The position numbers and the translations under genes were made by a program. A model generated the notes under the pieces. The model made no database searches. It saw only the letters and a program-made list of their open reading frames with translations, and was not told the DNA's origin. DNA of 64,000 bases. Origin: Antitrichia curtipendula. Taxonomy: Eukaryota; Streptophyta; Bryopsida; Hypnales; Leucodontaceae. This document shows positions 12,725-24,760 of the stretch, in pieces; within the stretch, counting starts at the first letter, position 1; the number at the start of each line of letters is the position of its first letter. Where the stretch lies: assembly GCA_951230915.1 (NCBI GenBank), contig OX579641.1, positions 9,114,001 through 9,178,000 on the forward strand, written 5' to 3'.

Positions 12725-12870
12725 TACAGGGAGTCCAGGGGGAGTCGCCAGGTTGCTGGGGGTATCCAAGTAGCTGGAGGGTGTCGCCAAGTCGCTCGGG
12801 GAGAGTCGCCAGGTCGCTGGGGGAGAGTCGCCAGGTCGTTGGGGGAGAGTCATCAGGTCACAAGGGAGTC
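12725..12870. repeat. 22-bp GC-rich tandem repeat inside copy R
   Basis: Several copies of a unit containing GTCGCCAGGTCGCTGGGGGA. It is the counterpart of the array at 6113-6256 in copy L and stands out by its G content. Confidence 0.8.
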
Positions 12871-14899
12871 CAGGGAGGTCGGGGAGGGAGTCTAGGGAGA
12901 GTTGGAAACTTGGTTCAGTTCAAAAAATCAGACCATCAATTGAAAGTATAAAACAAAACAAAGTTAGGCTGTTGTTCGCCACACCACCCAATTTTGATTT
13001 TTGTTCCTAAATGTTGGTTAGTCACTCTTGAGACTCAAAAGCTCACTACATATACACAAATCCACAATTCTCAACATTCCATAGCCACATTTCAAATGAC
13101 GAACAAGAATTGAATCCAAAACACTTAAAGAAGAAGAAGGACACGAAGTAGCGGCGTTGGGAAGGAATTAGAATAAAAAACTAATATTTCACAAGTATCT
13201 AACTATTCATTTGGAATTGTTCTGGGTTTTGTTTGTTTTTTCCTATTCATCTAACTATTCACGTAGGCCTTGGTTTTGTTTTGTTGTGCTTTTCCTATTT
13301 ATTTACTATTCATTTTGGATTTGGTTTGGTTTTTTATTCCGTTATTATTCATTTACTATTCATTTTGGGACAATTCTTTTTGTTTTTTATTCTTTTGTTA
13401 CTATTCATTTACTATTCATTCGGAATAATTCTTTGGTTTGTCCTTTTTACTGTTGAAGAATTTGGTTTTTAGTCATTAATTAGGATTCCGGTGCAAATTA
13501 GTTGGTTGACTGTTGGTTTAAGTTTTGTTTTATTAGGCCTAATAAGCCAAATAGAAAGAAAAAAAAGACAACAAAAAGATTAAATTAATCCAACAAAACT
13601 ATTAAACTAATGAATAACAAACAAACTTAATTATTCATTGGAATACTTATTAGAATTGGATAATACTAACCTTTAGAAATAATTCTTAATTTGAATAAAT
13701 CTCCAATGTACTTGGAAATAGGGCCTTGAAGTTCATTTTAATATTCAAAAGAATTAATTAGAAGCCAATTATAAACACTCGAGTGTTTAATTTAAATTCC
13801 TAAAACTTAAGGAATTACATTAAATACTTTAAACTAACAACATGTTATAGGAATTAGTAAGGAAGAATGTAGAAAGGAAGACTTTCAAAACATTCTAATA
13901 CCTGAATTTGCGTGAAGAAAGGACAAGGCGCACGTGATGGAGGCGACGGATATTACAAATCCATCATGCTGGTGATATGTGATGACGGGACTGTGGCTAC
14001 TATGGACACAGAGGTATGTTAGTTGTATTTTTTAATTTATTTTGCTTTTTGAATTGTTTGTTTTCAAATTGAAGTAGAATCGTTGCTTTTAGTATACAGT
14101 TTTTAGATTAGAATTTTAAAATCTAAGTTAGAATTTAGAACCTAATAGGTAAAATTTAGAGGTTTTTAAAAACAAATCATACTTAAAATTTAATTCAACC
14201 ACGAAAAGTTACTAATAACTAAACTTAACCATAAAGTTGGATGAGAATTTAAGATTTTCATCCAAAAAAATCTTTAAAGAATCTTTTTAGATAGGAATCA
14301 AACAAGGAATCTATATAGATTTTAGAATCCATTTTCACTTTTAAACATACTTTAGTTTTGAAGGATAAAAGTTTGAATGAAGTTTGAGACCAATTTAGAC
14401 AAAAAACATCCAAACAGGTCAAAATTCCAATTAATCTTAATAATCCGTAATTTAAAAGAACTAATAACTTAATCCTAGAATTTAGAATCATTTTGGATTG
14501 ATTTGCTATTTTAGATTAGTAGATGAAGGTTAGCACAAGTAAGGGGCCAAACTCGACCCATGGTAACTTTTGCTAAGCATCTCAGAATTTAACTTTCTTT
14601 ACCATTCTGGAAAGGGAAGGTTATATTCTATTAAGGTACTTAGATACAATTTTAGTTAGATTAGATTCTTCTTTTTTTTTCCTGTTTTACCTAACCATAA
14701 CATTCTAATCCATTTAACAATTAGTATTTCTTAGAATTAGTGGAATTTTTTAGGATTATCAGTCACAAAAAGTGTCCATTGCTTGGAAGGCGAACACTTA
14801 ACTAGGAATCACCCAAACCGGAGTAAATCTCCATCAAAACAGCCGCTAGAACTCGTGTGTAAACTTTTTGGCTCAAGGGTGGAGTTAGAAATGCTCACA

Positions 14900-16465
14900 G
14901 TCTTCAACGATAAAAGTTAGGGCCCCTAATGATAAAAGGTTAGGCTCCAACTGTGAAAGTTTGGATCTCCAACTATAGAAATTTAGGTTCCCAACTGTTC
15001 AACTTTGAGCCCCCAAATCAAAAAAATTGGATTCCAAAATGTCCAACTGTAGATCCCAAACTTTAAGAGTTTGGGTTCTCAACTATGGAAGTTGGGATCC
15101 CCAACTATCAAAGTTTGGGTCCTCAACTATGGAAGTTGGGATCCCCAATTGTCAAAGTTTGGGTCCTCAACTATGGAGGTTTGGGTCCCCAAATGTCCAA
15201 TTTTAGACCCCAACTCTAGAAATTTGGGTCTCCAACGATAAAAGTTTGGGCATCTAACTCTAAAAGTTAGGGTCCAAAAGTGTCCAACTTTGGGTCCCCA
15301 ACTTTGAAAGTTTGGATCCCCAACTATGGAAGTTAGGAATCCCAACTGTCAAAGTTTGGGTCCTCAACTATGGAGGTTTGAACCCCCAACTCTAAAAGTT
15401 TGGATCCCCAACTATGGAAGTTTGGGCCCTCAATTCTAAAAGTTTGGGTCCCCAACTATGGAAGTTTGGACCCCCAACTCTAAAAGTTTGGGTCCTCAAG
15501 TGTCTAACTTTGGGTCCCCAACTTTAAAAGTTTGGATCCCCAACTATGGAAGTTAGGATCCCCAATTACATAGGTTTGGATCCTCAACTGTTAAAGTTTG
15601 GGTCTCCAACTGTCAAAGTTTGGGTCCTCAACTATGGAAGTTTGGATCCCCAACTGTTCAATTTTAGGTCCCCAACTATCCAACTTTGGACCCTCGACTC
15701 TGAAAGTTTAGGGCCCCAACTGTCCAACTTTAGGCCACCAACTGTAAAAGTTTGGATCTCCAACTATGGAAGTTAGGGTCTCCAATGATAAAAGTTTGGG
15801 TCCGCAATGATAAAAGTTTGGGCCCCTAACTGTCAAAGTTTGAATCTCTAACTGTCAAAGTTTGGATCCTCAACTATGGAAATTTGGGCCCCCATTCAAC
15901 TATGAAAGTTTGGGTCTCCAACTATGGAGGTTTGGGCCCCCAACTATTAAAGTTTGGGTCCCAACTATCCAATTTTGGATTCCCAACTATCCAATTTTAG
16001 CCCCCAACTCTAAAAGTTTGGGTCCCAAACTATCCAAACTTGGGCCCCCAATTTTTCAAGTTTAGGTCCCCAACTATCCAACTTTGGGCCCCCAACTCTA
16101 AAAATTTGGGTCCCTTACTATAGAAGTTTGCGCCCCTAACTTAAAAAGTTTGGGTCTACAACTATGGAAGTTTAGATCCCCAACTGTACAACTTTGGGCC
16201 CCCAACTCTAAAGTTTTGAATTCCCAACTATCGAAGTTTGGGTCCCCAACTCTCTAACTTTGGGTCCCCAACTTTGAAAGTTTAAGTCCCTAACTATGGA
16301 AGTTAGGGTCCCCAACTGTCAAAGTTTGGGTCCTCAACTATGGAAGTTTGGGCCCCAACTGTCCAAATTTGGGTCTTCAACTGTAAAAGTCTAAATCCCC
16401 AACTGTCAAAGTTTGGGTTTCTGATTCAAAATATTTTGGTCTTTAACTATTGACTTTTGGGTCCT
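14900..16465. repeat. 22-bp minisatellite, block C
   Basis: The longest block, with the same unit and orientation as A and B. It begins directly after the CTCACA end of copy R and decays into AT-rich DNA after about 16430. If the two insertions are removed, A+B+C form one array of about 3.3 kb. Confidence 0.9.
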
Positions 16466-17164
16466 AAAGTGCCAATTTTAAAATTTTAAATTCTAATTCT
16501 AAAATTTTAAAATAAAATTTTTGAATCTGTAAATTAAAATTAAAATTTTTTAATCCTAAGTTTTAAATTTTAAATTTAACTTCAAATTCTTAAATTCAAA
16601 GTTTTCAATTCAAAGTTTGAAATCAACGTTTTATATTCAAATTTTATGTTCAATTTGATAAATTCAGTTTTGTTAATTTAGTTTTTTTAATTGAAATTTT
16701 TATATTCAAACCTTATAATTTAATTTTTTTTAATTTATTTAACAAAGTTCAGAATATGAGAAATTTTGTTTCAAATTTTATTTTGTAGAAATGAAATATT
16801 TAGTTTTGGATTTGAAAATTGAAAAATGACATTGGAATTTTGAAATTGAAATTTTAAAATTCAAACTTTTAAATTCAAATTCTATTATTGGAATTTTCAA
16901 GTTTCAAATTTTATAAATATATCATCAGTTTTTATTTTTTTAAATTTTACCAAGGATTTTAAGGTTGATTGCAATATGAGAGTTTGCATTTTTGATATGA
17001 AGAGAAAGCTTTGGAAACAATTTATTTTTGTTTTTAAAAACTTTTCAATTCAATAAATTTTACAATGAATTTTGAAAAAGAAGGAAAAGGTGAAAGGGTT
17101 TTATTTTAATTTGAAAAATAATGTTATTTCCAAAATATATATATTTAAAAAAAAAATTTAATTT
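16466..17164. other. very AT-rich stretch
   Basis: Low-complexity DNA dominated by AAATTT-type words. No gene or defined repeat boundary is visible. Confidence 0.5.
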
Positions 17165-17349
17165 AATTTATAAAAACTTTGAAATTCAATAACTTTCACA
17201 TTATGAATTGAAAAGTCACAAAACAAATTTTGTGCATCCTTAGTTGCAAAGAGCTTTATAACGTAACCCTAAAATTTGCATTAATGTTTTTTTTATTATA
17301 TTTTCATACATATATTTTTCCTTCAACTTCATCTGTTTATAGTTTATTT
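17165..17349. repeat. 185-bp direct repeat, copy 1
   Basis: This segment, starting AATTTATAAAAAC and ending AGTTTATTT, recurs at 18138-18323 in the same orientation with few differences. The two copies bracket about 790 bp that ends in a TTAA-family 3' terminus. Confidence 0.85.
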
Positions 17350-18119
17350 CAATTGGTGCCCGGGAAAAAAAGTTATTCCCAAATAAGCTCAAAGCAAGGG
17401 ACGTGGGGCAGCAAAAACAATTTTGCAAATTTTTTTTTTTTTTTCCTAATTTTTTTTTCTTATAGATTATATTTTTTTCTATCTGGAAAGCTTTGATTCA
17501 TTTCATTTGGATTTGTTATGAGAAAGTTATGGACAATCTTGTTTTTCGAGCACTTAGAGCATCTTCCTGAAAAAATAACTTATAGGATTCATTTCTGAAT
17601 GCAAATTTTATAATTTTTCAAAAAAAAAATTTCCACAAGGTTTAGTTTTTTTGCTAGAACAATCTCACTATTGGGATTAGTGCTTTCTAATTCCATATAA
17701 AAGATATTAATATTTTAGATTTTCTTTCTATCTTGTACCTACTTCTACTTAACAATTTTTTTAATAATGAAAAAATTAAATTTTTTTGGATTTTTTTTTC
17801 CTCTAGACTCTCAACTCAATTCTCCACTATAAAGATTAAAAGCTCAAAACTCTATATTGCAGGACATTTAAGTTAAAAATGTTCAAAGTCATAAAATCTA
17901 GTCCCGCAATGTGCTGAAAAACTTGTTCTTTTCACTTTAAACGCAGATATCGTGCAATCTGTGCGGTCAAAAATTCTGAAATTTTTTCCACACATTTTCA
18001 TACTAGTAAGGTAAAAGATCCTACGGTTAGATGTGGAAAAAAATAATTTTCAATTTTCTTAAATCTTTGCTATAGAAATGGCAGTTTTGAGTGTTTTTTG
18101 GCAGAAAAATGGCCTTGGT

Positions 18120-18133
18120 CCTTTAGGGGTTAA
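18120..18133 (+). mobile_element. 3' terminus of a TTAA-family element
   Basis: CCTTTAGGGG followed by TTAA is identical to the right terminus of the complete element at 31249-32183. The preceding 250 bp resemble the 3' parts of the family at about 42540-42765 and 63830-64000. No matching left end is seen nearby, so this copy is incomplete or its left end has decayed. Confidence 0.55.
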
Positions 18134-18137
18134 ATCG

Positions 18138-18323
18138 AATTTATAAAAACCTTTGAAATTCAATAACTTTCACATTGTGAATTGAAAAGTCACAAAACAA
18201 ATTTTGTGCATCCTTTGTTGCAAAGAGCTTTATAACGTAACCCTAAAATTGCATTAATGTTTTTTTTTGTTATATTTTCATACATATGTTTTTCTTTCAA
18301 CTTTATCTGTTCGTAGTTTATTT
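18138..18323. repeat. 185-bp direct repeat, copy 2
   Basis: This is the second copy of 17165-17349. It starts four bases after the TTAA next to the element terminus at 18133 and leads directly into the decayed gene at 18393. Confidence 0.85.
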
Positions 18324-18392
18324 ATATTCATTGAGTTCTCAGACATTTGCAGAGTTTGTAGAATTTGCAAAATTTGCAAAATAACAACAAAA

Positions 18393-20225
18393 ATGGAAGT
18401 TAAGAAACCAAAGAATCAAAGGCAACAAGTTGTGAAAGTTAAATATATGACATCAAAAAATGTTATTGAATTAAGTTTTGATGAAGGCCAAGGATTTGGA
18501 TGCTGAAATCAAGGTCATACTAATGTTCGATTTGGAAAATTGTATGTTCTCTCTTGTCCTAAAACTTTAAAATGTGATTATTTAAAAACAATTTTTGATG
18601 ACAAACCTTCAAATGATACTGAAATATAAATATGTTTAACAACAACAATTTTTCATACATTATTGTCATAAAATTTGTTCAAGTTGCACACTACAAGAGA
18701 AAGGGGTGTTTTAAGTATAGTCCTAGAGATAACATTTTAAGTAATGACCTTTTTAGGAGATTTTCAGTAAGAATTTACAAGATATTTGTGTCTTTCTAGT
18801 AAAATTTTTACTAGAAAGACACAAATATCTTGTAAATTCTTACTGAAAATCTCCTAAAAAGGTCATTACTTAAAATGTTATCTCTAGGACTATACTTAAA
18901 ACACCCCTTTCTCTTGTAGTGGCATGAACAATTTATATGTACAAAATTCTACTCACATTCAGTGTAGTGAACGCTAAGAAAAAAATTTACATGATTTTTC
19001 TTATTGCAAAGAATTAATGAATATGTGGTTATGTACATCTTTTAATATTCATAATTTCAAAAAAATTCATAATATTTATAAAGGATTTGAATCTCATATA
19101 ATACAAAGAAATGAACTAAGTTTAAAGAAAAAAATGAAGTCAACACCATTTGTGATACTCCAATGCAAATTTATATTTAAAGAATTTGCAGAATCTGAAA
19201 TATTAAGAAAATTTGTTATTAAAGAAGATATGCGTGTTATGATATCTTTTTCTAATGTTCCAAATGAATATAAAAGTGAAAGAGAAAATAAAATAAAAAA
19301 TATTTCAAAAAATAGTGAACCGTTGCCTTTTAGGGAAGATGGTCAATATTCAATAGAATGAAAAAACTATTATTCATCTAATTTAATTAAAATACAATTT
19401 GGACCTTTGTTAGTATTAAATGGAAACAACATTGTCAAAGATAATATATTTGATTTCAGAAATTTGACATTTGAAATTATTTTATTAATTTATCATCCTA
19501 AATTATGGAAAGATTTCTCATACAAATCAATTGTTAATCAAGTTAATCATTATTACCTAACATCTCCATACAAGGGCAAAAAAAATCAATCAAATCCAAG
19601 AAGGGGACAATATCCCTCAATATGCCATGGTTATAATGCCCATGGAGGAGAACCATCAAAGGGATGTGTGGTTATGTATTCCCAAAGCAACTTAAGTGAT
19701 GAAATTCAAATGAGTTACAAAGCAGTGGGAGACAATATAGCATCATTAATTTGGAAACATTTATCAAAGTTTGGCAGTGCAGTAGAAGATTTTTTCCAAA
19801 AATAATTTTTTTCAATAAACTGTATACCTATTGGATTAGAAGGATATGAAACACAGGTACATCAAATACATATATCAAAAAATTCTTTTATTCAACTACA
19901 TATTAACCCTTCAGATATGGAGACCTCTTTTATTACATGGTTTGTTAAAGGAGCGCCTAAAGGAGGATTTTTTGGAGGATTTCAACACTGTTTGAAATTT
20001 GATAATGATAATGGTGCAGGCATTTTTATAAAAAGTAAAAATATTACCCATGGTACTTTACCATTTGATAGAATTTCTTTAAATGATTTCAAATTAGGTG
20101 TAGCAATGGTAATAAAGACATAGTTAGACACAAGACTACAGAATCAATTAAAAGAAGGAACTATTTTAACATTTAAAAATAATAAATGGTATGTAGAAGA
20201 CCCTGACAATAGTGAAAATATTTGA
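18393..20225 (+). pseudogene. decayed gene with possible 2OG-Fe(II) dioxygenase (TET/JBP-like) fold
   Basis: One frame carries coding-like sequence from ATG 18393 to TGA 20223-20225. It is broken by stops at 18504-18506, 19359-19361, 19803-19805 and 20121-20123, and by a MITE at 18689-18921; the part around 18600-19010 is unreadable. In the 3' part, LHINPSD is followed about 15-25 residues later by GGFFGGF and then by GAGIFIKSKNITHGTLPF. That order resembles the H-x-[D/E]...H core of double-stranded beta-helix dioxygenases, and the last segment recalls TET/JBP enzymes, which oxidise methylated DNA bases. If so, the metal-binding Asp of HxD is Asn here. An upstream segment HGYNAHGGEPSKG is also notable. 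Codon use is extremely AT-rich. The family call is tentative; the pseudogene state is clear. Confidence 0.4.
18689..18921. mobile_element. CACTA-type palindromic MITE
   Basis: The 233-bp element begins CACTACAAGAGAAAGGGG and ends with the reverse complement. The two arms of about 110 bp match perfectly as far as I can read, leaving almost no loop. It is flanked by GCA at 18686-18688 and GCA at 18922-18924, a 3-bp target duplication. CACTA(C) ends with a 3-bp duplication are diagnostic of the CACTA (En/Spm) superfamily. The perfect arms indicate recent insertion or recent arm homogenisation. A transcript would form a very long hairpin. Confidence 0.93.
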
Positions 20226-21887
20226 ACAAAATTCTCTTCAAAATTATAATTTAAATAAAATTCTCTTCAAAACTTCTAGTGTCTTACATATTTATTAGAA
20301 GTATTGCAATTTGTATTATATATGTACTTGTTTTTTCTACTTTGTTGCAAATAATATATAACAAGTTCATGAAAGCAAAAGCTTAGGTTGCAATCACCCC
20401 CTTGGAAAGTAAAAATTGAAAGTCATTGATCTTGTAAATAAAATTCCTCCCCTCCAATATTGTTGATCTTGGAAAATAATTAATACAAATACATAGGATA
20501 TAGAAAGAATACGAATATAAAATATAAATATAAAAATACAAAATACATACAAAATATACACAAAAAATACAAAATATAAAATACATACAGAACATGTATG
20601 AGGTATATACATATATATACGACCATACAAATACAGCTATATATTGTCCCATATTGTTATACTAGTCTAGTATAAATTCATATGGTCAAATATACAACAA
20701 AAAAAACTTAAAGTTTTTAGCTTTTCACAATCAAAATGGTATTTTGAGTGTTTTTTATGGATAAATGGGCTTTAAACTTTAGGAATTAACACCTAATGTA
20801 ATGCTATAATTTCAGATTTTAAACTTATCTAATTTCAAATTTTTAAAGTGAATGAGATAAATAATAAAAATCTCATAACTAAGCCACTTGAAGACATCCT
20901 TGATTTGGGTTTTCAAATTAATTATTAAAAATATTCAAAAATTATATTCTAATTATGCACAAAATTGTTATTGTTTTTTTAAATTTTTTAATATTATTCT
21001 TATTTTATTAAAAAAATCCATTAATTATTTTGTTAATTTTTTAATTTGGTCTTTTTGCCTTTTAACCCTTAAAGTCCTAAACTATGTAAAAAGTAGAGTA
21101 TTGAAGACAAGTTTTTTAGTTAAGTTTAATAACATTTGAAATGAATAACTATATAAAAATTTAGATTTAGACTTTTTTAAATGCCTAAGGAACTTGTTAT
21201 TTTTTTTAAAGGTTCATCCTAAATGTCAAAGACCTTTTTTGAGCTTCTTGAAATTTATTTTAAATTGAATAAGAAGTCCAAAAAATTATCCAATTTTATC
21301 CAAAAAATTGGATTTATAACCATACAAATTGACATGTTAGAAATCACATGGAAAAAAAAAATACAACAACATCCCTTGTGGATTGAATGATAATAATGTT
21401 TAATGATGAGGATGTTAAAAACTTAAAATTGTGAAATTGATTTAATGTCATTGAATTCTCTTTTCACATGTTACAACAAAATTGTTGGTTCCCAAAATTA
21501 AAGGGAATAACGTGGAAGAACTTTAGGAGTTCAAGATATTTTTCCGTGCGATTATGAATTTTTGTGTTGATAATCATAACACACTTTATTTTTGTAGATT
21601 TGAATTGATCCAAAGTGCATCATTTTCAAATTTAAACTGCATTTGATTTTGACTTTTTTTATACATCCATATTGTATTGTATGGTTTACCACAAAGTGTA
21701 TAGTTTGAAAACACTAAATCTATGATAAAATGCTTGGACTTGAAATATTTGTCAATGCTTGATGGCAATTTGTGGGGTTCATACCATTGGATTTTGGAAA
21801 AACATTCTGGAATTAAATAAACTCATTTATATAATAAATAACATTAAAATTTTTAGATTCCTAGGTAATGAAGAGCACAATGTGTCA
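20226..21887. other. AT-rich stretch with low-complexity DNA and TTAA-family scraps
   Basis: Low-complexity ATACAAAATATA-type DNA fills about 20500-20640. A degraded family 3' end (CTTTAGGAATTAA, about 20778) and a 5' end (TTAACCCTTAAAGTCC, about 21063) are visible but do not form a pair. There is no convincing gene. Confidence 0.4.
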
Positions 21888-22050
21888 TTTACCATGTTAT
21901 CTTTGTTGCATTTGTGAGAAAGTAGTAACTATGTATAGTTTATCATGTTATATTTGTTGTGTTTTTGACAAAGTAGTAAAAGTGTGGTTTATCAAGTTAT
22001 ATTTGTTGCAATTGTGAGAAAGTAGTGAAAGTGGGTGGTTTACCATGTAG
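21888..22050. repeat. 49-51-bp tandem repeat
   Basis: Three diverged units plus a partial fourth start at 21888, 21939, 21988 and 22039. Each begins TTTA[CT]CA and contains TTTGTTG and AAAGTAGT. Confidence 0.8.
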
Positions 22051-23153
22051 TGTAGAGAAATAATTCAAATTGCATGTAGCAATTCTAAATCACCACATGC
22101 TCTTCCTTTTCTAAGTGGTGTTTTCCATGGTTTTACTACATTGTAATGTGGTAAACTGAAATAATCTCCTTGCGCAATGCAAAGTCCATTTTTGCCCAAT
22201 TTAGCTTCGTGTTCCAACTTCAATGGCTCAATGTGATTACTACCATCGGTGCTTGTGTTTCACGTTTTGTAGACACGGTGAAAAACTCCTTTCCATCATC
22301 TCTCCTCACCAACTAATTATGTGAGTCTGTTCCCGGAGTCACTTGGCAGTTGATCACCTCGGTCACATATATGGGACTAATAATTGCCGCTCCCACATGC
22401 TCAATCTCCTCTTTTTGTGATTCACAATGAACCGTTACTAAGGTAAATATACTCAAAACCCGATCACTTAAGGGGATTTTGCAGCAGATCCTGAGCAGTA
22501 TAAGGTGCAATAAACTTCCCCCGTGTTGATAAATAGAAAATATGGAGATTGCAATTTTTTTTTGTAATTTTTTTGCCAAAATTGAAATCAATGTGAGTTT
22601 TGGGAGCCAAAAAGTGTTTAGAGTCCAAAGCCAATGTCTAGACTCTTCCAATTCTGATCATTCAAGAACTACTTTCATGCTCACTACTTTGGGGACATGT
22701 GTCATGAACTTATTAGTCGCAATCTTGAAAGGCAGAAAAAACCTCAATTCGAGCTTAGCTTGTGACACATCAAACATGCAGAAAGGGTTTTTATGATGCA
22801 AGATGTCATCGTCGCAGAATGCAGTAAGTTGTCATCGTCGTCCACTCGTCCATCGCGCATCGCCCAGTGACTAGCTTCCACGGGATGGAGCGCTGTGGAT
22901 GGAGGGTCTTGATGCCACCCCGATTGGGCCCACTGGTGAGAGCTGGCTGTCCGACATTCTCTTCCCCACGTTTATCGCGCAGCAGGTCCACCGCCACCAC
23001 CGGCACCACCGGTTAGCGCCCGCACGGCCTGGCTTCCGGTGGGAGCTCGTCACTTGGTGCCACCGTGACTGAAGCCCTGCACACACGCACTTCTTGCTTG
23101 GAACTGCTGGAGGTACTCACATTATTTAATCATGTGTGGGACTAGAATGCAAG
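22051..23153. other. upstream region of the bryoporin-like gene
   Basis: The first part contains a fragment (GTAAACTGAAATAATCTC, about 22163) matching the end of the fold-back element at 39.2 kb. From about 22800 the DNA becomes GC-richer. A 113-codon minus-strand frame (22313-22651) is open but unrecognised; I do not call it. Confidence 0.35.
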
Positions 23154-23159
23154 TATAAG
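23154..23159 (+). promoter_or_regulatory. candidate TATA box of the bryoporin-like gene
   Basis: TATAAG lies in a GC-richer context, followed by pyrimidine-rich sequence (CTCCACCCATCTCACTTCCT) typical of a plant 5' leader. The start codon is about 390 bp downstream. A leader intron ending GTTTGCAG at 23539 is likely. Confidence 0.4.
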
Positions 23160-23550
23160 TACCATGGCTTCAGCAGCTAGCTCCACCCATCTCACTTCCT
23201 CACTCTCGCATTACGCACACTGCTGAGCAATTCATCGATCGCCTATACGTCCCACGAGACACTGTCACAGCACCCTCCCGGATACAAGTTCGTTTCCGCA
23301 TTGCTTCCTTGTTGCAGATGTTCTCTTAGCTAGTGTAGATCGTAGCGACTCCGGTCGGACTGTCGCTGTGTGAGCTGCGTCTCAGTGGTGGCACGTGATT
23401 GCATGCATGAGCTATCAACTTCTCACCGTAAAATAAGCTCGACCAAATAGAAGCAATTACAGTCCAGCTGATTGCAACTGGTCTGCACTTAAGCGAATTC
23501 AATCGATCTTTACTAATAGTGGTGGTGCGGTGTTTGCAGGATATCGCAAG

Positions 23551-24760
23551 ATGGCCGAGCTTGTTATTCCAATTGCTGAGTTTTCGGTGACCGCACTCAG
23601 AAGCATCGTGGACGGAATAGGCTCAGTTGATCGAAAGATCGCCATCGGATTCAAGAACTACACTGATGTAAGTAGATCTCCGGACAACATTACAGGTGTA
23701 AACGGAACCTCTCACATACATATATTGCCTCAGTCCCTCAATTCTCTAATGCTTCTGTCATGTAAATACTTGGCGATGGTTAAGTTTGAAATCTATGTGT
23801 GAATCAGTCTTTCCTACTTATCGGAGCATCACCGATTAGTACGGCTAGTTCAGTTTCTTACGATGCTTTCACAGACTGAGTTTTGCCACTGATAAATCAT
23901 AAGTAGTTCCTGCCACCTACAGTTTTTGACGTGCTTGCACTAAGATTTGGCCTTTCAATATCCAGTACACACTCGAAAGCGTGGGAGTGTACTTCGAGAG
24001 TGGGTCCAGCGATCAGAACATTGCCCACAAGATTCCAAGCCAAACGGCTGGTCTGTTTGCTGCGCGCAAGTCGCAAAATACTGCTCGCGGGTCTGTTGGT
24101 GTGCTCTCGTACTACATTCAGGTACGTACATCAGTGCGTGAAAAGAAGCAAATATACGATTCATGTTTACCTCGGTCGCAGCTAGCTAAGGCAATGTTGT
24201 GTGTGCATTAATTGAGTCAGTGGTGATAGTTGCGGATCGAAAGCACTATGAATTACAGTTGTACGTGCAGTCCGAGGACGGTTATAAGTTAACATTTGCA
24301 ACCTTGGTCTCCCGAACTGATGAAGGAATGAAGTACTGGAGTTTCTGAAAATTCCACCACTCCAGTATTATCGTTCCTAGCCAGTAATGTGCGTATCCGG
24401 ATCCATGCATATCGACGATCCATTTTTTGGCACATTGGTCTCTGAATTTTCTCTTCTAATAGTTTCATGGATCCCCGTGATCGATCATATTGTCAGGGTG
24501 TGAACAAGACAGTGCATGTGATGTGGTCCGTCCCGTACGACTACAACTTGTACTCGAACTGGTGGAACGCGGTCGTGGTTGATGGCCGTGAAGAAGGCAG
24601 CAACAGTGTCTATGACCGCCTGTACAATGGATCCGGCGGGTTCCCCTACCCAAACAAACCCGACCAGTGGATCAACAGCAGCAGTAATGGCTTCCAGCTG
24701 CTTGGGAGCATGACCAACAACGGACAAGCCACTCTCGAGGTGGAGTTCAAAACAGCTTGA
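23551..24760 (+). CDS. actinoporin-like protein (bryoporin type), three exons
   Basis: Exons are 23551-23667, 23966-24121 and 24497-24760, all phase 0, with GTAAGT and GTACGT donors and TATCCAG and TTGTCAG acceptors. The product is 178 residues, the usual actinoporin length, with no signal peptide. Exon 1 encodes the amphipathic N-terminal helix region. Exon 3 carries the aromatic membrane-binding cluster WSVPYDYNLYSNWW and YDRLYNGS, matching the conserved lipid head-group site and the P-[WYF]-D motif of the family. Actinoporins bind sphingomyelin-containing membranes and form pores; moss bryoporin is linked in the literature to drought tolerance and is also haemolytic. The Arg-Gly-Asp motif of anemone toxins is not seen. 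The frame is free of stops and the gene sits in a GC-richer island, so it is probably functional. Start chosen: the first ATG of the exon, giving a family-typical N terminus. Confidence 0.9.

Larger units (their letters stand above)
10248..14899 (+). mobile_element. 4.65-kb TG...CA element, copy R
   Basis: Copy R runs from TGTGAG (10248) to CTCACA (14894-14899). It is the inverted counterpart of 4247-8903, giving a symmetric structure centred near 9576. It carries a TATATAAG box at 11795-11802 in plus orientation, about 1.5 kb from the left end, as expected of a transcribed LTR. Flanks are GTCCC (10243-10247) and GTCTT (14900-14904), three of five bases alike. Some short AT-rich reading frames exist but none looks conserved. 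An LTR-like identity is inferred; what is seen is a repeat family with these ends. Confidence 0.65.

Noticed and set aside
4247..14899. The inverted pair as terminal repeats of a single fold-back transposon
   Set aside because: Each copy has its own TG...CA ends next to GTCCC and lies inside a minisatellite of constant orientation, which is better explained by two separate insertions. Not fully excluded.
20383..20652. Minus-strand Tyr/Ile/Cys-rich frames
   Set aside because: Translation of simple ATAC/AAAT low-complexity DNA.
22313..22651. 113-codon minus-strand frame near the bryoporin-like gene
   Set aside because: No recognisable motif, no splice context and no family resemblance; could be chance.
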